DNA of 64,000 nucleotides from Anniella stebbinsi. Lineage: Eukaryota; Chordata; Lepidosauria; Squamata; Anniellidae. This document shows positions 33,685 to 45,665 of the stretch, piece by piece. Position 1 is the stretch's first letter. Each line of letters starts with the position of its first letter. The notes under the pieces were generated by a model. That model did no database searches and was not told where the DNA came from. It saw only the letters and a program-made list of their open reading frames with translations. The stretch is taken from positions 64,550,109 through 64,614,108 of the forward strand of contig JARDYH010000003.1 of assembly GCA_029215795.1 (NCBI GenBank), written 5' to 3'. The position numbers and the translations under genes were made by a program.

Positions 33685-33998
33685 TAGGCTGACCAGATAA
33701 AATCCAGGTCAGGGCTCACGTAACTTTAACAGTTGTAGAGAAAAGGGAATTTCAGCCAGTGTCATTTGTATGCAATTAGTTCCTGGTGATATTCCCTCTT
33801 CATCACAACTGTTAAAGTTGCAGGGGCCCTGCCTTCTTTTGTATATGGTCACTCTAGTATAGTGCCTGCAACTTTAATTGTTGTGACGAAGAGGGAATTT
33901 CTCCATGAACTAATTGCATACAAATGACACTGGCTGAAATTGCCTTTTCTCTACAACTGTTAAAGTTACATGAGCCTTGACCTGGATTTTATCTGGTC
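33685..33998. mobile_element. Dimeric foldback MITE, variant with changed ends
   Basis: The interior matches the dimers at 5291 and 15958, but both outer ends carry GACCAGATAAAATCCAGGTC in place of GACCATATGAAAAGGAGGAC. TCAAACA lies outside each end, consistent with an 8-bp duplication if the last bases of the right terminus were lost. Confidence 0.82.
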
Positions 33999-35394
33999 AA
34001 ACAGCTTGAGATTTTAAATCTTCAAATGCAGGAGAAAGTCAAAGTGACAGAGTTGCCCATCCTTAGCCATTGGTGCTTATGACAGTTTCTTTCCTGAAGG
34101 GAATAGCTACTTCAGCAGGTGGAAGTTTCATTAGGGTGTAGTTTGGGGGAAAGGGTTAACCCCCATCCCCACATGCTGCAGCCCCGATCCTGACCACTCC
34201 TCCCTTTTCTTAAAAAATGAAAGCTAGGCATGTTAAATACATACCTGCATTTAGCATATAATCTAGTCTAGTCTTTAGACTTGTGTTTTACCGATCTTCA
34301 AGTCTGTCAATGGCTTCCCCAATATATTGACCCAATTCCAAATAGAATCTTCCTACCAGTGTCACACCTTCCTGTGGACGTCTGGGAAACTGTTTGCAGA
34401 TGTTAAGTTACCAATGCAGGACAACCCACCACATGGAAGAAGTTTGGGTAGCAAACCTCTTGTGTGCATCATACATGAGCTGGCCTGTCCTTCACCACAA
34501 ATCCAAAGTGTCACTTTGAATTTAACTGAAAAACAAAACCAATATGTATCTATAGCAAGCCCTCACCTATTGAGAATGTGGGGGGGAAAGCCTCCAGACA
34601 CGCCTACAGGGAGGGAAAACCCAACACAACGCCCTACAAAGAGCAACTACTGGCTTATTTTAAAAGAGAAGAGAAGAAAGTGCTGACACACACTTTTACA
34701 ACATGTGTTTCACATCTGTTTGTTATAATAGAAGATATAATTACAGCTCCATGGATGGTTAAGGGTGGCTTTCCATGTTCCCTAAGGGGCTTCTTTTTCT
34801 GTTTGGTTCTCCCCACCACCCAGAGATGGACATGTGAAGCACAAGATTTTTACGAACATCCATCTGCCTCAGAGACCAGTGAAAAACTGTCCTTAGATGG
34901 CTCGTATTCACTGCTCCTGTAAATGGAAGTGCCTCTCCATGTGACAGAGAATGCACTATATACAGGGGGGAAAGAGACCCACAGCAAATGTGCAAAAATG
35001 GCCTTCTGTAGTGGTGCTTTGGAAGTTAAGTAGCTCCATCCATTCTCAGCACACACTAACCTGAATCCTTGGCTGAATCAATACCTAAATGACATGCCCA
35101 AGGTCATACCTGCACTTCATGAACTGAACACAAAATCTGTTCTCATTGCTTGGGTAAATTCTTGTTTCCTGTCTCCCCTCATTTCCCCTCTGCATGTTTT
35201 TATAGGATGTTTTAGTCTGCGAGAACACTCCCTAGTATTTTCTTCTTTCAGAAAAGCAGCCTTCTCTTTTCAGTTACTCCAGCTGTGGTATTTAATTACA
35301 TCCCACTCCATTGCTGATTCTTGTGTGCTTTTCAGAGCTAATCACACATACATAGCAGAGGCAGAGAGGATCCTGCTGTCTGCAGAATTTACTC
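33999..35394. other. Anonymous sequence
   Basis: No gene or clear repeat recognised in 1.4 kb. Confidence 0.35.
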
Positions 35395-35419
35395 TGTGTG
35401 TGTGTGTGTGTGTGTGTGT
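35395..35419. repeat. (TG)n microsatellite
   Basis: About 12 TG units. Confidence 0.95.
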
Positions 35420-35498
35420 CTTTCTGTCTGTGTGCAAAATGTCTTTCTCCCACATGCACACTCTTTTGTCTCTCTAGAGTTTCTGCTTCTGTGTTTAG

Positions 35499-35853
35499 GG
35501 CCCCCTCCACAAGGATGCGCTTTTGCGCCCGGTTCGGGGATTATGCGCATTATCGCGGAGGCGCATTTACGCCTAATCCCTCTGCACGGGAGGCGGCGAG
35601 AGGCGGCGAAGCGCAGTAATTGATGTCCAAAAAGCGCTTTAGAAGACGTTAATGCGCATAATCGCTTGTTCACACGGCGAAAATGCGCTTTAACGGCCGG
35701 AGCAAAATAAAAGTCGCTATTTAACGCGCATTCGAAAATGCGCATTATCGGGGAGATAACGCGCCTGTACGCCCGTTTTGCGCTCCGCTGGTGTGGAGGT
35801 AAAATTTATAATGAGCCTTCAAGGCTCATTAAACGTCTTGTGTGGAGGAGGCC
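35499..35853 (-). mobile_element. CpG-rich MITE with AATGCGC motifs, copy 2
   Basis: This is the inverted partner of 13464-13818 with the same 355-bp length. By eye about six substitutions separate them. TAG flanks it at 35496-35498 and 35854-35856. Ends are GGCCCCCTCCACAAGG and TGTGGAGGAGGCC. High identity plus well-kept CpGs points to a young family. Confidence 0.92.
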
Positions 35854-35856
35854 TAG

Positions 35857-36619
35857 TTTATGGCCTGTTGCTAAGGTGAAGGGAGCTGGCTAGCTTTACT
35901 AATGTCTGGCATGCACTGCTTAGCTTTGCCTTTATGACAAAGTTTAGCAGGAAATACCCTATTAAGAAGTTATCATATGTTCAGCAGGGCTCTAGTGAGT
36001 GCAATAAGGACATAAAAAGGGATTCTGCCTTCCTACCTCATCCTCCCATAAGGATTTGACAATTTGTACTTTTTTATTATTATGACACTGGTCTTACTGC
36101 GTACATTAAGGACATTTTGCAACATTCATTTACTAGACAGCTTTCCTCCACTGGAGTAGACTTGTGTGTCCTTAATTTCCATACTAGATTACTTAAAGAA
36201 CACATCTAGGGTTGAAGACAAATGTATTGTGCAAGGTTCTGGTACATAAGGAATGCAACAGCTCATCACTGACAGTAATGCTATCCAGAGCCTGAGCATC
36301 CTTATTACGTTCCGTAATGTCGTCCTGTTTAATGCTGTTTTCCCATCTCAAGCACTGGCAAAATGGTAGACAAATAGCCAAAACAGAACTTTTCCTACCC
36401 AAACAAGGATGAACAGCAGAAGACCCCAGGAGTTACTTGCTCAGCATATCATTTTAGACTTTCAATGTACCTCAGAGGAATTTGAGGGGCACACTTAAAA
36501 ACTGCAGAGTTTATCAGGGTTTTGTTTTTTAAAAATAAACTTCCCAGCTATGAAGAAACAGAAATTTACTCTTCTTTGATGTAGCCTACATTCCTGGCAA
36601 AAAATAAAAAGCTGCAACC
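35857..36619. other. Anonymous sequence
   Basis: Nothing recognised. Confidence 0.35.
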
Positions 36620-36690
36620 CTTCACTGTTAAACATGCTGATTGAAACCAATGGGGCTTATGTCCATGTAGCTGGGTACAGTTATTAGAGG
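36620..36690. repeat. Short repeat of the ACTCAGAAGTAAGTCCCATTG family, poor copy
   Basis: AACCAATGGGGCTTATGTCC and flanking bases fit the family weakly. Confidence 0.4.
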
Positions 36691-37959
36691 CAGAAACTTC
36701 AAAGGCAGCATCAAAATTGTTGTTCGCTGAGTCATTTTCAGTAGTAACTGGAGAATTTCTGCCGTCCTTGTGGCACTAAGATCTGGAAGTGCTTGAATAA
36801 CCACTTTTCCTCTGAAGTTGTCTTAAACTGTAGTTTAAGCATAGAAGGGTATCTTCAATTCAGTTGGACAGATGGCTACACAAAATCTGGTGAGGGGACT
36901 TGGTAGCGCATGGACTAAGCAAATTCCTAGGAATATGAACAGACACATGTTATGCAGGATCCAGAGATCTGGCCAGCAAGGGTTAAGACATGTTAAAAGC
37001 AAAAGCTACAAGGCCTGGCACAGAAGCAAGCTCCTTAGTTAGGGGCTTGGAGTTAGACCATCAGAGGATGTGGTATGTGACTGAAGTTCATGAATTTCAT
37101 GTTGACTGAAGTTCATGTACAGCCTTTAGCTCTATTCTTTTGTGAGTGACGTCCATAATCCTTATCTCACTAGGCAGGTGGCTATTCTTGCAGTCAGGCA
37201 AGTGTTTGGCCTCATTTGGATGGTTTTGTTCTTGTGATACTGCCTTTTTAGGAGGTGGGATTCTAGCATGCTCAGGGACTCAAAAAAACTGGCGCTGGTC
37301 AGAAGCTATCTCAGGGGCACCCATAGCTGTAATTGGAAGTTTTGAGGAGAAGTTCCTGTCTTTAGAGGACCTGCAGTCCCTGCCTTTAGCAGGTACTATA
37401 TCTCTGTGTCTTCATCCTGTAATGGAGACATCCAGAACACCACCTAGGTCAGTTTTCTGGCATTAGTTTCAGATGATTCAGCCTGAGGATGTACACAAGG
37501 TCCCTGGAGCCAACCACCTATGCATTCAACCCTTGCCCATTTGGTTAATTACATTTAGCTGGAGGGCAAGGGTGTCAAGATTGTTCAGCCTGAGGGCCAA
37601 ATTCCACTTTGGAGAAGCTCTGGAGGGCTGCATTCTAGTGGTGGGTGGGGCCAAAGGCAAAAGGGCCATGTCCAAATCCCCCCCCACAAAAAATACCAGC
37701 ATATTTTAGCTGAAAGCTCTTACTGCCAGTAATTAAGCCTTAGGAGAGGCATTTCAACCTTTTAGAGTGAGGGGAGAATGCACAAAAGCCAGGAAACAAC
37801 GAAATGATCAGTGGTCAGGAAAAGGTGGCATGACCAGCAGAAAGGGCTTGTGGCTTTCTGGGGATCCCTGGAGGGGCAGATTTGGACCCCAGGCCTGAGG
37901 TTTTACAGCCCTGCTGGAAGGAATTGGCTGGATGGGTGTGTCCAGCAAGTTAATAATAG
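36691..37959. other. Mostly anonymous; one repeat-like GC-rich patch
   Basis: About 37565-37690 (GCCTGAGGGCCAAATTCCAC, GGGTGGGGCCAAAGGCAAAA) resembles a common squamate interspersed repeat. The 106-codon open frame at 37146-37466 has no recognisable domain or splice context. Confidence 0.35.
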
Positions 37960-39425
37960 TCCTCAAGACAGGGAGTGGTCCCAGCTGCATTGAAGATGGT
38001 GGTTGTGTGGCCACGCCTTAAGAAATCCTCTCTGATCCAGAAGTTTGTAATAACTATCACCCGGTCACAAATATTCCTTTCATGGGCAAGGTTCCTGAGC
38101 AAATGGTGGCTGTACAATTCCAGGATATCTTGGAGGAAACAGATTATTTAACCCTATTTCAATCAGTCCTGATTTTGGTTACCCTGATGGATGACCTCTG
38201 GCAGAAATGAAACAGGAGGAATGCAACATCCTGTTGATTATCTTTGGCCCTCTCAGCAGCTTTGATACCATCAACAATCAACATCCTTCAGCTCTATGAG
38301 TTGTGACGGAGAGGCATACTGATACCAAGGTTTTCTCCCTATCTAGAGGGTCAATTCAAGAAGGTAGTATTAGGGGATATCTGCTAGACCCCTTATCATT
38401 TGTGCTTTGGAATCTCACAAATTTCCATATCATCCCCCATGGTTTTTAACACTGATATGAGGTCACAAGCTGACATCTTCCAGAGATTTGGAGTTAAATG
38501 CCATCAGAATTCTACTGATACCTAGCCCTATTTCTCCTTGTCATTTGAGTCAGGTGAAGCTGTGGAAGTGTTAAACCAGGGCAAGGATTTGACAATGGAC
38601 TGCATGAGGGTCACTGATAAGTCAGGGGCACTGTGGATTTTCATGTCCAGGAAGATGGCATCCAAACTGGATTGTACTATCCTTGGGAGAGAAGGTTTGC
38701 AGCTTGGGAGTTAGTCTTAGATCCAGCATTTTCACCAAGTGAACTTTGTGCCATAGAGTGCCTTATGCCAGCAATGACTGGTTCACCAGCTGCTGTCACT
38801 TCTGGACAGAGACAGTTTAGCTCTGGTAACCCATGCTCTGGTAACCTCCTGGTCGAATTACTGTTGGGCAGTCCTTGAAGATGGTTTGATAGCTTCCATT
38901 AGTACATAATAATGTTACCAATATTTTTACTGGCACAGATTGGTTAACTGACATGACACCAATTTTAAACACGTTTCATTGGTTGTGTTCATTTCTGGGT
39001 TGGTTCTTCCCTGCAAAGCTCTAAATGGTTGACCTGAATACCTGAAGGAGTGTCTACTCCATGTTAGTTAGCTGTAGCTGACTTCATGTTTGTTCAGGTC
39101 ATTGTTGAGCCCTTCCCATCTGCCTTCCATGTACCTATTCCATCAGAGGTATGAAGATCATGCTTTCTTGGCAGTGGCACACTTGTTATGGAATGCCCTC
39201 CCCAAAGAGTTTGCCTGGAACCAACATTGCTATCAAAACAGTATTATTTACCCAGACATTTTAATGAATTTAACAGATTTAATGGAGAAAGTTTTTGTAT
39301 CTGTTCTAAAGTTTTATCCACCATGTTCTTGGTTTTGTGTTTGTTATGTTTGTTTTATGCTGCACAATGCTCTGAAGTCTGATATGATGAGGGGCTGTAT
39401 AAAAACGTTTTAAATAAATACAATA
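37960..39425 (+). mobile_element. Old L2-type LINE, sense, heavily decayed
   Basis: Frame-hopping translation shows NYHPVTNIPFMGKVPEQMVA at the left (the NNYRPV region of L2 reverse transcriptase), later L2-like palm and C-terminal pieces, and a closing GAGGGGCTGTATAAAAACG plus AAATAAATAC tail at 39390-39425. There are numerous stops and indels. It is much older than the copy at 31390-33557. Confidence 0.65.
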
Positions 39426-39880
39426 AAACAAATCATGTCTCTGATGAGATCAGCAAATGAGCCATCTACACATATTCAGTGAACACATAGAGGGGAGAGC
39501 CAAACTGACTATTTCCTCTGGCCACATCCTGACTTCCACACTTTTATCTGAATGTCTGAAAGAGACCCTTACATGCACACAGGACAACAGATCATGTTGA
39601 AGACCTACACGCAAACAGCTACTGGGACCCTCTTCAGATGTTCCTCCAAATGTGCAAACATCATTGTCACTCATTGCCAGTGGGTAAAATGACATTGGAA
39701 GTGGGACCAGCTCTCCTTCTCTGTGTGTACAGTGAACACATGAAGGGGCTCATTCTCAGATTGCTGGATTTTTTTTGTCATTGAAAGTTTCTCAGCTTCT
39801 GGTAGGCACTTCTGAGGATGGCCATCTGTGATACTAACAAAATTGGTTGTATCCAATGTTAGTCCTACTTAAAGTTAGAC
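39426..39880. other. Anonymous sequence
   Basis: Nothing recognised. Confidence 0.35.
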
Positions 39881-39883
39881 ATA

Positions 39884-40109
39884 GGCTGAATTCGGACAAC
39901 ACGATAGTCAATGGTGGGGTAATAATCAGCTTTACAGTTGTTCATCTAGGGGGTACTCCCCACACAACATGGTAATAAATAATCAACCGTGGTGTGGATG
40001 AGGATCAGCACTGAGTTGACTATGGCAGCATTCGGACGACATGATAGTCAATACAACTGACGATTGTTTCCCACCCCCCAGTTGCTTAATGTGTCGTCCG
40101 AATTCAGCC
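39884..40109. mobile_element. MITE with GGCTGAATTCGGACAACAC ends, copy 2
   Basis: GGCTGAATTCGGACAACACG and TGTCGTCCGAATTCAGCC are the inverted ends, and ATA flanks it at 39881-39883 and 40110-40112. An internal second copy of the end (CAGCATTCGGACGACATGAT) lies about 80 bp from the right terminus. Confidence 0.92.
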
Positions 40110-40112
40110 ATA

Positions 40113-41849
40113 CTGAAAAGAATGGTACTTAAATTAGACTAACATTGGATACAAGCCAATATCTTTATCTAGTATGAATTCATTCATTCATCTTTATCTA
40201 GTCACAAATAAAACAACAACAACAACAACAACCTAGTGACTTCAGTGGAGATGAAAGAAATTGAATATGGAAGTACAGAATGGTTTTATTTCGAGGAGTC
40301 TATCCTTGCATTTGTATTAGTTCATCAGTGTTGGTATTAGTTTATTGTTTCATTTGAAGAACAATGAAAAATCTTGAGTTATTTTGCTCCTGTGTTTTGT
40401 TGTGAAGTATTTTGGAATGGAATAAGATGAAATTATCTAGAGGACAATATATTTTATGAGGGACTATATTCAGTGTTTCTGTTGGGAAAGAAAAAGTGAC
40501 TTTTATTAAAAAGCAAAGGGCAATTGAGAAGTAAAATGCCCAGACTCATAATTCAAAGTTTTATCTCACTCTGAAGAATGTAAAATTCTCTGGAAGAAAG
40601 TATTCAAGGATGTATAAATCCTTTGAAAATAAGACAAATACAAACCAATTATAATGTGTGCTCACATGTATATACAACAGGAATATAAGAATATTCATTC
40701 AAAAATTCATACATCATTATTCAATAAAAATTCAGATGATTAATTAACTAACCTGATTTCTTTAATCAGGTGACAACATTTTGCATAACTTATGTTAAAC
40801 ACTAGACTTGCCAGTGACATTCACGCATAATGAATTTTGGACAGGATATTGAAACAAAAGTCAATCAGATCTCTAATCCAAACACTGTGTTAGCGATACA
40901 GAAATCCATAATATTCTCAGTGAATCCAACTCGGCATCTGCAAGCTCACAATGTTTTAAATTTCATACCAAAACTTTTATAGCCTTATATTTTCACCCTT
41001 TTGCATGCTTGCTGTTTAAATTTTGCAAGCTCTTCAAAAGTACTGCCATATTAAGTGATAAATAACTCAAAAGAATAAAATAATTAACACCACAAAGAAT
41101 TCCATAGTAGTGTCGTTTGTATCAGGACCCATTTACATTTCTGAACTTCTATTCCACAATTCATTCCTGTTCCTTTCCAGAACAAAAGTACAGAAAACTA
41201 TCAAGGCATAGTGGGCAATGTTATCTACTTCAGTGATAGACACATCTTGGTCCTTCCAGAAAGGGGAACAGCCTACAGGCTGCCACTGATGCCCCTCCAT
41301 ACTTCCCAGCACCTCCTATCTGAGTGTTGAAGGACGATTCAACTACCAGTCTAATTGGCTTCTGTAGGTGGAATGGAGGGAGGGTTGTGCTATCTTGTCT
41401 TTTGCTCACGAGCAAATGTTTTGGGCTGCCCCTGTCCTTCTGATCTACATCATCAGCACTACAAATCCCATGATGCAGAGTACAAATAGCAAGTGCAAAT
41501 GGGAATACAGATATTGTTAAGTCAGAAAATGTGGGGTGGGGGATTGAAAAGATAATTAATACCGTAAACACTTTGTCTTATTGCTAATTTTGTCTTGTTG
41601 CTGCTATATTGTGCTAATTATAGTTAATGTAGCATAAAATATAATGTAGCATAAAATATAAATAAAATGGCTATTTTGTATCTGACTGATTGCTCTTAAG
41701 GGCCAAACTAGATTATAGTCACATCTATTGAAATTACGTATTCACATTTTGAATACAAAATTTGCTGCTCTGTAACTCATTATAGGATATTATCTTGTTG
41801 TTAGTCCAAAACACTTCTCATTGCCAACATAATGTACCAATAAAATATG
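40113..41849. other. Anonymous AT-rich sequence with small tandem repeats
   Basis: It holds (AAC)n at 40212-40232 and two copies of the 17-bp unit AATGTAGCATAAAATAT at 41626-41659. No gene is recognised. Confidence 0.4.
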
Positions 41850-41920
41850 CCTCAGCCACCTTGACTGCCACTTTTGGTGGAAAGGTAGGCTATCAATTTA
41901 ATAAATAATACAATAAATAA
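41850..41920 (+). mobile_element. LINE 3' end fragment
   Basis: CCACTTTTGGTGGAAAGGTA, then GGCTATCAATTTAATAAATA, follow the terminal hairpin and tail layout of L2/CR1-like LINEs. Confidence 0.5.
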
Positions 41921-43209
41921 ATGAACTCATTGTTGGATCCTGGCACCCCAAGGGAAAATGTCTGCTCATTAAAGAATACCAAATGAGTAATCGCAGTAAT
42001 GAACTGAAATGTCAGCTTATCATCATGACAAATAGAGGGAAAGCTATGGTGCTGGTAACTCTGTATTAGAACTTATTGGCTACTGATTAAAAAAAATAGC
42101 CTTATTGGATAAATATATATATTTTTTTACAGAGCCGTCTTGGTCTAACCACAAACAGTTTTGATTGCAAACACACTGGAATACATTTCTCCATTTCTTT
42201 GCAATTGCGTACAGCTATTTCACAATGCTTTGTTTAGGAGAAACCTTCAATCTTATTTGATATACTTTAAAATATTGAAATACTTGAACTATGGCAAACC
42301 ACCATCATAATCAATTCTCTGCAGACACAATACTTAAATGTGCTTTATTTTCTTTAATCAAGTTTAAGTGTTTCTTTCTCAGCTCTAAATTGTAGTGAAG
42401 GACTGTCAGCAAACTAGGATGCGAAAACCTAAATGAAGTTGTTTTTTTGGAAAACATAGCAATTATATCAACACTCTCCTTTTCGTTTGCAAGGTGACAA
42501 GTAGGTTGTGTTGGTGTCCCCCCATCCCCACATGACTTTGAGGCAGAGTTTAGTCCCAACAACTTAAGCTTGGTTTCGCTGTACATGACTTAACCAGAAT
42601 TTAGTCAGCAAGCCAGGGTTAGTGATAAGTACCATTAAGTATTTTGTCTGCATTGGGCCAATGTATGTGTCTATGGGGCTGTCTAAATGCTCAGCTCTGG
42701 GGTGGGTCTGCAGTGGTGTGGCATCAATTATACAATGCTGCAGCCATCGTGCACCCACCCCAGCAGGGCTTTCAGCCAAAGCTGAAGAGAAAAAAAATTG
42801 GGGACATACCCCAACCTTTTTCTCTGGAGCGAGGCAAAGATGGCGCACGATGATATCGAGGCAGCCCCTAAGCCTCATTCCAGAGTCACAAAGGAGGCAT
42901 AGCTGGTTGGATGGTGACCCCTGATTGGTTGCCATCCACCAGGGCAGAGATCAGGGGAAATGACTGGTGGCGGAAACCCTGCACTTTCCCTGTGGCATCA
43001 AGATTAGCCATCACCAACCCACAGCAGTGAAAGCATGGGGCTTTGGGTCATTATGGCGGCGATCCGCCACCTTAAAGACAGCCACCATATCTCTATACCT
43101 ATAGCAGCTTTCTTCAACATGATGCTCTCCAGATGTGTAAAATAGACATGATTTGAAAAGTGTGTCTAGCATCTCTGTTTCATTTTGTTTGTTTTTACTC
43201 TAAGGTAGG
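41921..43209. other. Anonymous sequence with a GC-richer patch
   Basis: 42650-43080 is richer in G and C than its surroundings and holds GGGGCTGTCTAAATGC and CCTTAAAGACAGCCACC at its borders. It may be another degraded transposon. The open frames in it look like shadows of base composition. Confidence 0.35.
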
Positions 43210-43600
43210 CTGATGGTCCCTCATCTGGATTGGGACCCTAGCATGGGGGACAGGGATTTTTAAAGATCTCGATTGGGGCCCTTGCATCTACTCTACAGTA
43301 AAAATGAATAGAAAACACAGCTGCTAGACACACTTTTAAAGTCATGTCTGTTTGGCCCTCAGTTGTCTGCAAGGGTAGCCCCATGTAGAGCACATTGCAA
43401 TAACCATGCTTTGAACTTACAAAAGCAAGGATCTGCATAGCAGTTTACCTGCTTCTCAAGAAGCGAGTCCAGATCTAGGAGGACCCCCAGGATCTTTACT
43501 TAATCTGATATGGTCTGGTTCCAGAGTCTATCAATCACAGGGGAAGTGAACCTCCTTCAGATCATGGTCATTGCAGTATGATTTAGTGATCAGCTAGACT
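43210..43600 (-). mobile_element. L2-type LINE fragment, antisense, decayed
   Basis: The minus strand gives FVSSKHGYCNVLYMGLPLQT, the YCNxLYxGLP motif of L2 polyproteins. Further sequence fits the segment upstream of it. Confidence 0.65.
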
Positions 43601-44811
43601 GTAGAGTTTTAGCCCCATTTCATACATTCATTTGGAGCCATACCGAAACAAATATGGTGGAAGAGCAGTGTAGGTCCCTTCTTTCCACTATGCAGGTAAG
43701 ATCCACTGTGAACAAGCCCTCTGCATGCCATGGTCATGTGAACTGGGTCTCAAACTATTGGGCATTCACACTGAAGGTCTGGTTCACACTGGACATTATC
43801 TGAATAGAGGAGGGATTGGGCTGCTGCTACTCCACCACCACATTACTTCAGTGCTTTTCCTGGTTCAATGTAGATTTGAGACTCAGACTGCCCTAATGCC
43901 AACTTCTCACAACTCAAACTCATTCAACTTTACTTGTGCAAGTGACAAATACAGGTAACAAATTCAAGCGCCAGTAACTAACCTCTTTCACAGTCTTTCC
44001 AGCAATTGATTTTATCAGACACTGAAGGCTTCCTACCACTGACATTGCTCAAGAAATGTGAGGTAGAAACTAGAAACTGAAACTGGGTCACTGATAATGC
44101 TCTTGATCAGAGAGACTTCAGAGAAGTAAAAGAGAAAAAAGGAAGGAAGGAAGGAAGGAAGGAAGGGGGAAAACGGGGAATTTGCTATCTTGGCATTATT
44201 CACAGAGATTTCTTTCTGGTCTAAATACAGTTCAGTAGACCAGATATCATTGTCTCTTAATTTTTAAAGGGGAACCTTCATCATTGTTGAGCAAATTAAA
44301 ATACGTTCACTCATGAAATGATAGTTTTATCTTATAATGTCCATTTTTGATTGTTGTTAAATGAGGTGAGATTATGAATCCATCCTTATGTCAACAAACA
44401 CATTGTCAACTGTCTGACTGTCCAGAATGACTGGGTGTAGTAATGGGGACCTCTTGTTTTGTGTTCATTGGTCTTTGTGGTGAGCTACTCAAGGCTGTAG
44501 AGAAAAGACTAAAAAGGTTGTATCCCTGGTTCCAACATAGCTCCACCCAGAAAGGCCATTGAGTCCCCCAGCCTTTGCCAGGGCAACAACTAGATTCTGA
44601 CTTTGACTTTCTCAACTTACTGAGTGTTTCTACACCACTGATATATGGCATATTCATGATTGGCCACTCATGAATGTTTGCAGGTCCTTTAGATTATGTC
44701 ATCAACTTCCTGCACAGTATCACATTCCAAAAAAAACCCTGGATATCCTAATTCTTCTGAAATATTGCAGATTTTCCTAATGTGTGTAGCTGAAGATTCA
44801 CTACAAAGCAG
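43601..44811. other. Anonymous sequence
   Basis: It includes a (GGAA)n tract at 44141-44166. No gene is recognised. The 83-codon minus-strand open frame at 44406-44657 has no family features. Confidence 0.35.
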
Positions 44812-44825
44812 CCACTAGAGGGCAC
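44812..44825 (+). promoter_or_regulatory. Consensus CTCF-type motif
   Basis: CCACTAGAGGGCAC fits CCASYAGRKGGCRS at all 14 positions, in the same orientation as the motif at 31343. Confidence 0.5.
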
Positions 44826-45344
44826 TGCCCCATTCAAAGTTATAGTCACCGAAAGGTGGGGAATGTTTCAGTTATAAACCACATGGTTGCTCCTGTCCAT
44901 CTATGTAATGGAGCCCATCACAATCACACAAAGGAGCAGCCTCAGTAAGGCAGCATGGTTTTCCCCTAATGTAGAGATACTCATTGTCTGCCTAGGCTCT
45001 CTTGCAGATCTGCCCAGCATCTGCTCCATCTCCAAGCTCTGGTTCCACCCCATAGCACTATACAGGGGTCTGCATTGGAGTCAATAGAGACTTCCCCCTC
45101 CCTTTTTCAAACCATTCTCCCTCCCATGTGTGGGGTGGAATTTCAGGGGGAAATGGGGGATGTTTAGCCACCCTTCTTAGAATGCTGTGGTTCCAATCCA
45201 AATTGTGACGAACCATGTTTACAGAAGCGTATGAAAAACTATCATGTATAGCTACACTATGCATGATTAGCAGAATGTTTAGTTTGGCCCTGTCTCAGCA
45301 CTGATCCAATTAATGATTCCCAGGGATGCTGTATCCCTTTTCAG

Positions 45345-45657
45345 CAGGGCCGGATTAAGGCAGGTGATGCCCTAAGCACAGCCCAATAATGGTGCCCCCT
45401 TGGCCCTTCCATTGTTTAGCCGGCAAGACATTAAGACTCAATAAGTGCTGAAGGTGAAATTAAAAACTCAGTTTTCTTCAAGGCCAGCCTCCACGCCAGA
45501 ACACACAACTACATTAAATCTAAACTTTTTTAAAATTATATTTATATATTCCTTAAAATTAGATGGCTACAGCTATGGTATCGGTACTCTGTGGTGCCCT
45601 GCTTCCCTTGGTGCCCTAAGCATGTGCTTATATGGCTTAATGGTTAATCCAGGGCTG
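45345..45657. mobile_element. hAT-type MITE, CAGGGCCGGATTAA ends
   Basis: The left end CAGGGCCGGATTAAGG and the right end TTAATCCAGGGCTG are inverted over 313 bp. An exact 8-bp duplication, CTTTTCAG, flanks it at 45337-45344 and 45658-45665. GTGCCCTAAGCA and its complement form a second inner pair. It is non-coding. Confidence 0.92.
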
Positions 45658-45665
45658 CTTTTCAG

